Positions 53,606 through 64,000 of a stretch of DNA of 64,000 nt are shown one piece after another; positions within the stretch are counted from its first letter, which is position 1; every line of letters begins with the position of its first letter. Under the pieces are notes generated by a model that made no database searches, was not told the DNA's origin, and saw only the letters and a program-made list of their open reading frames with translations. Source of the DNA: Pohlia nutans (Eukaryota > Streptophyta > Bryopsida > Bryales > Mniaceae). The translations under genes and the position numbers were made by a program. The DNA lies in NCBI GenBank assembly GCA_022496805.1, contig CM040102.1, positions 18,321,955-18,385,954 of the forward strand, read 5' to 3'.

Positions 53606-56600
53606 CTACAGGATACGGTCTGATTGCGACGGTAGCCGTTTGAAGAAATTGATCGGCAGAGCTGGTAAAGGGTCCCGAAACCGGGGGTGCCGCAATACGT
53701 ACACCCCCAACAACACCGCCACCACTTGGAACGGTGTCACGTACAGCACTATGGCCGTCGTCAGACAGAAGGTGATGAACACTGCCGTGGCCCTGCAGTA
53801 AAAAAAACCAAAAGCCACCACCACAACAAAGGATCACTCATCAGAACATTTAGGATTTCCATATTCGTTGAAACCGGACATATCATTCTTCTGGAAAGCA
53901 TCAAATATTATCATCATATCTTATCATCATATATTATCTGTGGAAAAGCTCGTGCGTGGAGGTGTACACCATACAGCTTTAATTACTATGTTAAGACCAC
54001 AATGAATGTACCCTTGTCAAAGGCATCTGCACATGGCTTTGTGAAATTTCGACGAGTTCTGCAATTAGGACTCCCTACAAGCACAAAATCAATTTCACGA
54101 TAAAAAGAAAACTGTAAACGCAGGGTCTTGGGTTATTGTGTCATACCTGGGATCACGCCAACTAAGAAGCGAATGGAGCCGTTCACCAATGCTGGCAATG
54201 TCGCCAAGTGCATTCTGCAGGCGACCAGCAACTCCCCGCAGCCTCTCGTATCTGTGCTTCAAGATCTGCACACATCAATCCCATCAACGAGTTAGAAAAA
54301 ACAATGCTTCAAACCAACACGAGAAAACTATTGGATCGGTGGAATACAACGAAAGCAAGCAATTCAGTTTCAGTAAAACCAATCATTTCGGGGTGCATCT
54401 GCTGACCTCTGGAGCTCGGTTGGCCGGTACAACATTGAATTCCTCCTCCAGTTCATCCAAATCGCCAATATACTCCCCTTGCGACAGTTTGGCATCCATG
54501 AAAGGAGGCGTGCGAGACCGGAACCGGTAGTTCCAAGCCCCGATCAGAAACATGTACAGAAACACCGTCGGCAATAAAAGCTCAGGATACCAAACCAGGA
54601 TCAAGTAAAGGATGTGCACCAGCACGGTCGTCACAGGACTCTTCCAACTACAGATGTCTGAGAACCAGTTCATTATAGCCAGGACCCCACTCAGCACACC
54701 CTGCACACCGAACAACACCAACACTCAGTTCATGCATTTGCATTCCAGGAGAAATGGGATTCAAGAGGCTCCCCCGACAAGACTTGCCTATAATTCCATC
54801 AAAACTCGCGTAAATCCTCTCAAAATTGCTACTATTCATCTGAACAATGCAACCGTTCCGCTTACCCATCAACACTGCCACACTCCACTCAATAGAGACG
54901 CCCTTTCAGCTACTAATGCACATATTCTACGAGATAGTGCAATTTCACACCACCATTGACAAGAACTAGTTAAAGTACCGATACTAAATCCTCGACGAAA
55001 AGATATTTGATCCTTTTCACCCACTGGCTGTACCCATTCTACTTGGAATAAACGGTGTACTTACCGTGAAAGATCTCTCATAGTCTCACTCATGTGCTGG
55101 AACAGCATACAATGGAAGGAAAGCATGAACTGTACCATGATTCTAAAATAGTTGGCTTTGCTTCTTCGCATGCTCCAGCGCTCAGCCTCAGTATCCAGCA
55201 TAAACTGAACGACCTCCTGCCGCAACGGAGGCTCGGCTTTCATCAGCCGCAACGCCACTATGTTCATGGCGGCCACGCGCAGTGGCTCCGTTTGCCGGGG
55301 CTCGATGGGGTAAAAGAAGTGCATCCGGGGGAGCTGAGGCTGAAGGTACGCGTGCATCAGATTGGCCGTGGACGCACACGACAACCGCACCGCCAGCTCG
55401 ATCTCTCCCATCTTCTTCACTCCCTGCGGGGTCACCACCAGCAGGGGGTACGAATTCGTGTACACCCGGTCACTCTCCAGTGTCGAAAGCCTGATGCGCA
55501 CTTTCCCAATAGGCAGGTCCTTCGCCTGCACAGGTGCCATCGGTTGCGTGTGGCTGCACAAAAACCAGCCTCACATGAGAAACCGCACACTACACCCAGT
55601 TATTCTCAGCCCTCTCTGATTCCTCATCAAATGCATGATGAGCGAATCTCTGATACTATACACATTTGATAGGGAAAATTCCACATGTCAAGTTGTTGCA
55701 ACGCATCTTGGGCCTCCAAAACAGTGCAATGAGAGAAGGTCCAGTGTACCGTATTCTATATGAGAAGAGTCAATGAACTACAAACTCAAAGGTACCTAAA
55801 GCACACCAGCAGACAAAAGGACTAAACTACTACAGCAAACCTCCTGATCACAGAGAGTACCGCTAGTTATTTCCTACTACAAAACATTTATATATCTATA
55901 CAGGTGGAAGTAACTGTAGTAATTTCAAGATTATGCTACCCACGGTATATCTACAGCCCAGTGATTTTTCACCCGCAGTAATTACAATCTTTGATATGGT
56001 AGGGGCAGAACAAACCTTGAAAGTCTTTACATATCCTAAGGTATGAAAAAAGACACCTAAATAATACATGAGTAGCTTGATGAATGAAGAGAGAAACACT
56101 GAGCGTATCACTCTTTCGGTGAGTGACATTCTCAGTTCTGCATGATTCAACAGCAAACTGCAGAAACATATATTAAGGTGTGAAGAGAACGTACCGATTG
56201 TCAAATACACTCACAGTAAGCACAGTACATGGATCGTAAACCTCCCACGTGTACTGCTCGTTCCACCGAGGATTGAAAGCTTCGAAGATGGTCCGGGTTC
56301 GCACCCACTTCGGCCCATACTTGGCAACGCAGTAAGCATCAGTGCTCCCTCGGTTGTCTTTCGTCGTCTTCATGGGAAGCAGGTTGTTGGCCCCGTGGAT
56401 GCCCAGCTCCAACACACCAAGCGACGGCCTCCAAAGCTGCCTCGCAGTCGGCCGTGTGTCACTGATGTAATTCGGGGATTCATCCATCACATGATATCCC
56501 CCATCGAAGCACAGCCTCAGGTGGATCCGGCCTAGAAACGGCCCTCCCTTTCCAGGCTCTCTCTCCAAAATGTACCACCGGGACGGCACTGGACGCCCAT

Positions 56601-59600
56601 CAATCCGACGCTCTATTGTGCTCAGCGGTATTCTCGCCAGCCCCAGAATCTCACCCTGTAAACGATCAGCCAACTCAGCCCACCATATCTCAACCGAAAC
56701 CCCAGCACACTTGCTGCTATTTAAAGTACAGAATTTTCAATTCTACCGCCTACCCGGGCATTGCTTCAATATTGTATGCAAATGGTTCGAAGCCTCATGT
56801 TTTAGATGACCGGAAAGTACCACTAGACCGTATGTTTAGGTGGTGAACATCCTCATGATCAATATGCAACCCTTATTCAATATATTCAGATGTGTGGTTT
56901 AGGTGAGCTGCTGGCTTATATACCTGAGATTGAGTGTGACAAAAGATCCCCTTCTAGATTCACTGACATACGGAGGACAAATTGGTTTTAATGCTGATGC
57001 TGAGTTGGTAATTTTCAGTATAATTCATATATTTGATTCTGACGTCACACCCACATTAATTGAACGCCATTTTGTGATACACTCACACTGACTTCACAGC
57101 AAAGGCAAAGTCAAATGGGGGTGGCTTCTGTGATGAGAGAACTAAATCCACGTGTTGAGAACTCACCCTTGGGCCAAAAGCGTCTTGAACGATTAGATTC
57201 AACCAATCGTCAAACGGCTCGGCGGCAACGAACATCAAGTCTTCATTCCAGAAAGGACTCGTACTCCTCACTGAAGATGGCCTTGTGCGTAACATTTGGT
57301 ATGGCCCAACCTGTGCACTCACGAACTGGGCCACAGCCACATTTGCAGGAACTCAGTCCATTAATATCGAGTCCATAACATGCTCATTGCGAACTTGTTG
57401 CCGGAGAGCTATCACATACTTTGCATGTGATTTTCAGCAAAGCTCAGAGACATACCGGTTCAGGGGGACGTCCTTTGTCGATTCCTACCAAATCCTGAGC
57501 TTCGATAACGTTCACCCGCAAGTACCAAAGCTTCGGTGAAAGATACACCTTTGACCGGAATATGGCATGCCCACCAGTGTCCGACTGCCAAGCCTCTGCA
57601 AACGCCTCGTCTGCTTGGGTTCCCCACCAGATTGCCACCATAATCTCTCCTGAAATCACACAACCATAATTTAGTTCGAACCAACAGAGTACATGTCGTC
57701 GCCATGTAAGCCTTCCATTACATCACCGGCAGTCAAATTAAGGACTCGTGAAGGAAATAGAATTGGGCCTATGTACATCTTGGCACCATTCAGTAGGGCC
57801 GTCTCGGGACATAATGCACTTCGAATCTTCACCAATACATGCTTGCTTTATTGCATATCATGGTAACATAAAAATTTTGTCGCGTCTGAATTATATTCTT
57901 CACGGTCTGACCAATTAAATCGGTGGTTTTGAGCTATTAAGGCATAATCAAGACTGAAAGGACAAGTATTATGCTACAAATTCAACGAAGTCGTCAAATC
58001 AATCTCCTTGCGTTGTTCCAAGTACCTCGAACTCTTCCTGGTCCAGTCTTAGCCTCCAGCCTGTACCACTGCGGCGCTAGAGGACTTTCGGGAGGCTTTC
58101 GGACTGGCACCTCAGTCAAATCAATCATGAATCCACCCAGGAAATCATCCTTCGATTGCTTGTCCTGTTCAAGCAAAAACCACCACGCTTCAGGATCATC
58201 TCCAGAGTATACTGCCACAATGTACTTTCGGTAGGACACATTCTCATGCCAATTCAGAGTTCCACCAAATCAACGGTGTCAGCTTACCGCATCCCAAACA
58301 GACAGTTCTACCGTTCTGCCCTGAATCTTGTCCTTCCCCACAGCAAACACTTGGTTCCACTCCGGATTCAGATTGTGCTTCACTATCCTCGTCTCCGTTC
58401 TCACAGCTCCTACTGACAACCGCACGTACTGATACACACGGATGCAAGTTAGTTGCCATTCTTCACTCAAACCAATCAGATCAGTACGTTACCCAAGAAT
58501 GGCCCTGTTCTTCAAGCTAAAAGAAATGAGAGCTTCTGGAAATAATGAGTGGCGTCTTGGGATGAAACTCTTACAGGATCGCTCAGCCCGTTCGCATCTT
58601 TCCCCATCAGACCTCGTGCTCTCACCACACGGATGAACAGATACGACATCTGTTCCACCAGATCGAAATGCTGTCGGTAGTCAACAGCCTTTCCCAAGTC
58701 CGGGTTGGTTTCCTTCACTGTGAAATCCGCCTCGGGTACAGTGATCAGGGACGGCCTCGGAGGTCCTGGCTGCATGTCTGCCTTCGCCTCTTTCCTCACC
58801 TCTTTCGGCTTAGGGCCTCCACCGTTATTCCCCCCTCCGCCTTTGGGTTTCTCTTCCCCACCGTTCTCACCACCTCCACCCTTCGCCTTTTCCTCTCCGG
58901 CTCCACCTCCACCTCCACCTCCACCTTTGGGCTTCGCATTCTCATCCCCTTCTGCATCCCCGCCGCCACCTTCCTTATTGTTTTGTTTCTTACCCCCACC
59001 TCCACCACCACCACCTCCTTCCTTCTTCTCCTCCTTCGCCCCATCTGCCTTTCCCTCCTTCCCTTTCTTCTCATCTTTGGCCTTTGCAGCCTCAGCTGCC
59101 GTCCACCAAACTTTCAGCCTGTTTGCGCAGGTGAGAATCAGCACCAGCAAGAACCTCTCATATCATTTCCAGATAGACAAAGGCTTGACAACGCACATCT
59201 ACGGACCCATATTCTCTTCAGAACCTAGCCGCATTAGACTTGACAGGGTTTAAGTCAGAAACTGCCCTAAATGGAGTTTAGTTTTCACGCATGGGTCAAT
59301 ATTTCATCCGGGTCACTCTCGCAATTGAATTGTGCGCAACCCACTTGTCAAGACATGCTCTACTGCCTCAACTCATACAATTTAGCAATATCTGATCCAA
59401 GGCCTCGTCTCAAGAGAACTCAACGGCCTGGCAGTTCCCGACAATATGACCCAGTTTGACTTTAAATTGCTTACTACCTGTGCGACAATGCAAGTCCTTA
59501 GTCGAAAAATGCAGACAACTTGGACGATTAAGAGTGATGTAAAAAGGCAGCATGCAAAACTGACCCTAAGTCGCCTTTGATGTTTGAGAAGAGCCCTCGC

Positions 59601-61436
59601 TTCTGCAACGGATACCATCTCACAGCCTCTGCTTTGGGTGGCACGGTGTTCACAGGAACAACTACTCTTCCCAGGAAACTGCTCCGCCTCCCAGTACCAC
59701 TATTTCGATCATTCTGGACATTGATTTCCAGGTCTCCAGGCATGGACGGATCATGAATCTCAAACTCGAACTGCATAAACACAACTCCAATCCTCAAAAT
59801 CAAAATCAACGCACCGACATTTCTTGTTGTCGGTACTCCGCACCTAGCACGCCGTATACTGTCGTAGAATAAAAATCAAGTTCCCACCAACAGCGAAAAG
59901 ACCCCAAGTGAAAAAATCCCTCCGAAGTGCCAGTCGATCCGGACAGTCTCTAGTCAACGGGAGCGGCATGGAGTTTCGTTATGTTTGAAGTTTGCAAACG
60001 ATGAAAGACACTGAACTGCAGCATTGTGCATTCCATGATTTCGCACATGCGGTGTGCTCAATTCCTTTTCGTTTCAATTTCCATGCCCCGAACTCCGACC
60101 ACAAAACTGGGTCTTCGTCATCAAGATGATCCAGAGCCCAATGTTCTTAAATATGACAACCAGTCCTGGCTTCAGATGCACCTCATGGGTCTTCGCATAT
60201 CAAGGATATCGACGTCAACACTGAATTATCAGCCTAGAATTCCGCGGTACTAGGGATGCGCCTCCATGGCTATGACTACAGTTCCACACAGGGGGTACTT
60301 TTTATTCCAGTCTACCGTGTTGGCAGTGGTGGGCATATTCCTCAAAGTACCAGTGTTATTGGACGCACCTACTCCATGATGATCGGTGACCTACCCCGAT
60401 GCAGTCCTGATGCATTACGCTAGAATGATTCAAAAGGTAGAGAAGGCCGCTGCTTGCAGCTACCCTGTATAATTTACGAAATGCTACTGCTTCGTGCTCT
60501 CTAGATTTCCTCTGCAGTCGCGTGACTAGGTGAAGGAAACGAACGGCTCCTCTAGTATTCTCAATATAATCTGCTCACTCATATTCCCTTACAAACACTC
60601 TCGGGTACCACACAGCCTTGGGAGCTTTTAATCTGGCAACCGAGTTAACCAACCACCCTACGTATGGTCCTAAATTGTTGCTCAAACGTAAAGGGAGGGT
60701 TCAACTACCTGAACAGAATTGCGTAGCCTGCAATTTCTGCTCTTGATATTATAGCTAGGAGAGCCAAGAGATGGTAACAGAAGATGTCGTTCTGCCAGAC
60801 TGGAACTAGCAGACCAAAATCAAAATTATAAATTCACAGCTCCGATACGACAATTAGGTCAACGCTTACCAGGGTCACGTAAGACACGGAAATGTGTAAC
60901 AAACAGAGTACCCCTATGAGCAAGGCGAGTAGCTACAGTTATCAGCTGCGTGTCAATTTCACACTATTGGTTACTCTTATGCTAGAGTGCGTGAATCGAC
61001 GAACTCGTAGGCGTGGACACTAAATTAAATCCACACTTTGAGGAACATCAACTGGGTCTAGAGTGGAGAGTTGGTACCTTCTCGTTCCATGCTGGATCCA
61101 AGTCCTTGCTCTTCACCTTGGTCCTCTTCCGCTGACCATCGTAGTCCAACTGTAATTATCAAGCCACGACCTCAGTGCCATTAGAATCCACATTGCCATA
61201 ACATGTTGGCCTCCCAAAGCACCACAAATCTACGCAAAGGAACGTCATCCACCGAACTTTCCTATCTGGCCCAAATCCCCTCATTGCAATGCGCCAGCCA
61301 CAGTTTCGAAACGAAACAAACAGGGGAAGATCTCCACACGTACCACACAGTACGCATTCGAGGAGCCTTGCCCATCCTTAGGCATAAGATCTCTGGCCGA
61401 GGTCACCTCCACCATAAGCTTTCGACCGCCTCCCAT
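53606..61436 (-). CDS. MCTP: MCTP: multiple C2 domains and transmembrane region protein (host gene)
   Basis: Plant MCTPs (FTIP/QUIRKY family) tether ER to plasma membrane, especially at plasmodesmata. Thirteen exons are recognised: 61436-61344, 61149-61078, 59770-59565, 59118-58575, 58428-58288, about 58,225-58,026, 57649-57456, about 57,360-57,167, 56655-56195, 55553-55136, 54700-54407, 54265-54147 and 53792-53606. The protein is about 1,040 residues. It opens with a C2 domain (VEVTSARDLMPKDG, DLDPAWNEK), then a Gly/Lys/Glu-rich linker, then three more C2 domains (RVVRARGLMGKDANG; LRVNVIEAQDL; LELGIHGANNLLPM). The C-terminal PRT_C region (SMRRSKANYFRIM, LILVWYPELLLPTVFLYMFL, AVFITFCLTTAIVLYVTPF) holds the membrane segments. 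GEIMVAIWWGTQADEAF is a family signature. Most borders are canonical and in phase; those of exons 6 and 8 are approximate. Introns 2 and 1 are long but lack obvious transposons. Confidence 0.93.
58795..59075 (-). repeat. Gly/Lys/Glu-rich low-complexity linker within MCTP exon 4
   Basis: GGN and AAG-type codons repeat between the first and second C2 domains, encoding runs of Gly up to nine residues alternating with EEKAKG and EEKPKG. Such linkers vary fast within the family. Several long ORFs on the opposite strand here are artefacts of this composition. Confidence 0.8.
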
Positions 61437-62000
61437 GACGGAGCGCCTCTACTACGACTACACAATCGACGACTGACTGCCAACAAGCTGCACAATAACA
61501 TGCTCCGTTCCCAGATCTCTAATGCTTTTCATCAATTGCATTCCGCTATCGTGCCTTCATGGCCACTGCTGCAACAGTAGCCCTAACCCAACTGCACCGA
61601 AGCCGCAACAAAGCTGCAATGCGGCTTCGCAACAACCGAAAACTGAGACCCGCCTGCCAACAAGCACAATGCAATGCAATGCACTCCAACCAAGGTGAGC
61701 TCGTTGTTCCGACTTCCGACCACGATTGTCCGAGGGGAGGAGCCGGTGATGGTGCGCATGATCTGGATCGCAAGTGCAGCGAAGCTGTGATTCGAATTCT
61801 AGCTCGCAGCTTGCTGCCTCCGCCTTCTTCTGCCTCTGTCTCTCTGTCTCTGTGTCCGCACTACGCAGGTACGTATGTACGTATGTATTTAGGGTGTATA
61901 GGGGAGGTATGAATACGCAACGGCTTTGTATGGGAGGACTTTCACCCTCTGGTCCACTGACTTTGGAGAATAGTTAATTCCAACGGTCAGTGTGAGTGAA
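61437..62000 (-). promoter_or_regulatory. Upstream region of MCTP with a CT/GA-rich tract
   Basis: A CTCTGTCTCTCTGTCTCTG tract at about 61,836-61,856 reads as GA-rich on the gene's strand and is a typical plant promoter or 5' UTR element. The region is GC-richer than the DNA beyond it. The transcription start is not identifiable. Confidence 0.4.
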
Positions 62001-63641
62001 TGCCACGTGCTGAATTTGTGCCTATCTGCCGGTGCAGGAATTCTGGATGGATGAGCAGTTGGCTAGCAATGAATGTATCTGCTACAGAGGTGTAGCAGCA
62101 GCCATTTTCTACCCACCAAACCTATTTCTGAATGATAAAGTAACTTACGTCTTAGAGTAGAGTTATTCCAAAACAAGACTTGTTCTGTATAGTTTTTATG
62201 TTGAGTTTGCAAGCCAATATAAGGAGAATCTGACATCCATCATACAAAAATAGTCCCTTGGCAGTTTGATGAATAGTTCTTTAATTGTATGGAAACTTAT
62301 GGGTATTCTCCTCTAGTGTTGAGAGCCGGTTTTTACTACGGCGGGGTAGTCCACCGGTCGTGAATTCTAAGAAAGTTCTTAAATATAATTGGCCATAAGT
62401 GACACTCTTGTCCCGTGGTGGTTTACACTACGGTCAAGTGTCATGTGGTGGAGAATTTTGTACATGGATGAAAAATTGACATGGTAGTCAATAAGGCGAT
62501 TCTTTTTTGAAGGGGAGTTCTCCGGAGGTCAAGTTTCTTGGGCAACCTCAAAGCCTTGGACAAGAATCTTGGCCTCCGAAGAACTCCAACCTTGCCATTA
62601 AAATACTACTTTTGTGAATACTTCAAATCTACCACTTCTAATACAAAGAGAAAACAATGTGCGGATTTTTTTTTCATATTTTCATTTTAAGCTTAGGATC
62701 TTGTCTTACACTACTACAGCAATGTGTAGAAGGTTTGTAGAATGTGTAGAATTTTTTGTAGAATTTTTGACCTTACATGTTGATATATTATAATTTTTGT
62801 AGTGAATTATTATTTTTGGTTTCAACTCCTAAGCATCCCTAAATTTTTTGGGTTTAAAAACATCATTGCTTTTGAAGTGCTATAGGTCTAAATGTAAGTG
62901 AGGTATAGAAATTTCAATTGTACAATCTTGTAGTATACGTGTTGTAAATGACTTGAATCAAATTAGGAGTCATTTTGTCATATGACTTTTAAGATTGCAA
63001 TATTTTAACATTAAAAATGAATGTTGAATTTTCCCAGCAACACATTTGAGTTCAAATTGTATTTCTATACTTACTCAGATGAAAAACCATTAAAGAAAAC
63101 AATGAAATGCCTTAAAACAAAAAAAAATTGCAAGAGATAGTAGAATTTTCTCTCTTCGATTGTCCGCTATTCAAGATCAATGTTGAAGTGAGAGAAATTC
63201 AAGAGGATGATTAAGAATAATGTCTGTTTTGATATCTAAAATTTGATTGTTATCACTTTGGAGTTGAAATATTGTGTCTAATCAATTTCCAATAAAATGT
63301 CTTTCAAATGCAAAGTTGTTTATTATTTTAAGAAAAGAATAGCAAAAAAAATCTCATGAATTTTTTTTGAAGTGTTTAGAAATGGCTATGCAATGTCTAA
63401 AAATGGCCCACATTTTACAAAGCAAAAAATGTTTAGAACTAAACCTCCTTGTACTAAATTGCTTGCGAAATCTTCACAATACTTTGAATTGAAAGATATA
63501 TTTTTAATGCAAAATTTAGATATGATATAGATTGTAATCCAAAAGAATATTTTGAATGCAAACATTGGATGAAGACAAAATGTTTCCTTGAAGTTTCAGT
63601 TGTTTAATGTTACGAGTACCAACATACGGCATGCTTAGGGA
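62001..63641. other. AT-rich intergenic DNA with a hairpin
   Basis: No gene recognised. An inverted repeat at about 62,514-62,593 pairs GGAGTTCTCCGGAGGTCAAG with its near complement CTTGGCCTCCGAAGAACTCC, forming a stem of about 30 bp. Confidence 0.4.
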
Positions 63642-63645
63642 TTAA

Positions 63646-64000
63646 CCCTTTAGCGTCCACACTACATTACTCGGTCAAACTTCATCAATTTCTTATAATT
63701 TAAAATAAATTACATATGACTTGTCAATTTTCTCATATGATTTATTGTCAAACTAATTTACAATGATTTTTCATAACTAATAAAATAAAAATGTGTTTTA
63801 TAAAATTATTCAAAATTATTCTCTTGTAATTGTAATAATAATTACAAAAATGCCTAGAATAAATCCCTATCTTAGTTGGGACTATTTTTATTTGAAATTA
63901 GCATCTAGGTGAAAATCAACATTCGGCTGTAAAACAATCAAACATGGACCCACAGGAATCTTGCATCTCATGGGTTAAAAAAAATTATATTTTCAGTTGG
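63646..64000. mobile_element. Left end of a piggyBac-like TTAA element (runs off the window)
   Basis: TTAA (63,642-63,645) followed by CCCTTTAGCGTCC resembles the CCCCTAAACGTCC end at 44,733. The other end is outside the window. Confidence 0.4.

Noticed and set aside
58668..59253. Long ORFs on the + strand (Pro- and Ser-rich) opposite MCTP exon 4
   Set aside because: They are antisense shadows of the Gly/Lys/Glu low-complexity linker and carry no independent motif.
1..64000. CCCCTAAA words as interstitial telomere repeats
   Set aside because: They occur singly at TTAA junctions as paired inverted ends rather than as tandem CCCTAAA arrays.
1..64000. CRISPR arrays, bacterial operons or riboswitches
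   Set aside because: Introns, MULE, LTR retrotransposon and plant gene families make this eukaryotic nuclear DNA; the tandem repeats lack CRISPR spacing.

Overview
The window looks like nuclear DNA of a land plant. Two host genes have plant-like intron/exon structure: a PTEN-type phosphatase (+ strand, about 2.0-7.0 kb) and a plant MCTP protein with several C2 domains and C-terminal membrane segments (- strand, 53.6-61.4 kb). TTAA-flanked piggyBac-like repeats and a TET/JBP-like oxygenase make me lean towards a non-flowering plant (bryophyte, lycophyte or similar), but that is inference. The sequence is AT-rich and full of repeats.

Layout. 1-17.9 kb: the PTEN-like gene with small transposons in its introns, several TTAA/CCCCTAAA elements, inverted-repeat elements, tandem duplications and one small GC-rich ORF. 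17,899-52,922: one giant Mutator-like element (MULE) of 35,024 bp, bounded by a perfect 9-bp target duplication (CACATCTCT) and terminal inverted repeats of roughly 0.8-1.1 kb. A 9,028-bp Ty3/gypsy-like LTR retrotransposon with apparently identical LTRs sits inside the left TIR, so the MULE proper is about 26 kb. 52.9-61.4 kb: the host MCTP gene. 61.4-64 kb: its upstream region and AT-rich intergenic DNA.

The MULE carries (1) a MURA-type transposase with DDE residues and a SWIM zinc finger, preceded by 38-residue repeats with DLN-type (EAR-like) motifs; (2) a long ULP1/C48 cysteine protease with a BED-like N-terminus; (3) an intact three-exon gene for a C2H2 zinc-finger protein whose C-terminus looks like a TET/JBP-type 2-oxoglutarate/Fe(II) dioxygenase; and (4) two small ORFs of unknown function. 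The transposase and protease are broken by five in-frame stops, all explicable as C-to-T changes, plus one frameshift.

The most striking signal is a short word, AGTGTTA (or TAACACT). I counted it by eye about 53 times in the roughly 26 kb of MULE, never in the inserted retrotransposon, and only about four times in the 29 kb of flanking host DNA. This resembles the arrangement in Arabidopsis VANDAL MULEs, where a transposon-encoded VANC protein binds a short reiterated motif and removes silencing locally. Together with the ULP-type protein and the dioxygenase-like gene, it suggests a sequence-addressed anti-silencing system not seen in this form before. Function is hypothesis; the motif enrichment and element boundaries are visible in the sequence.
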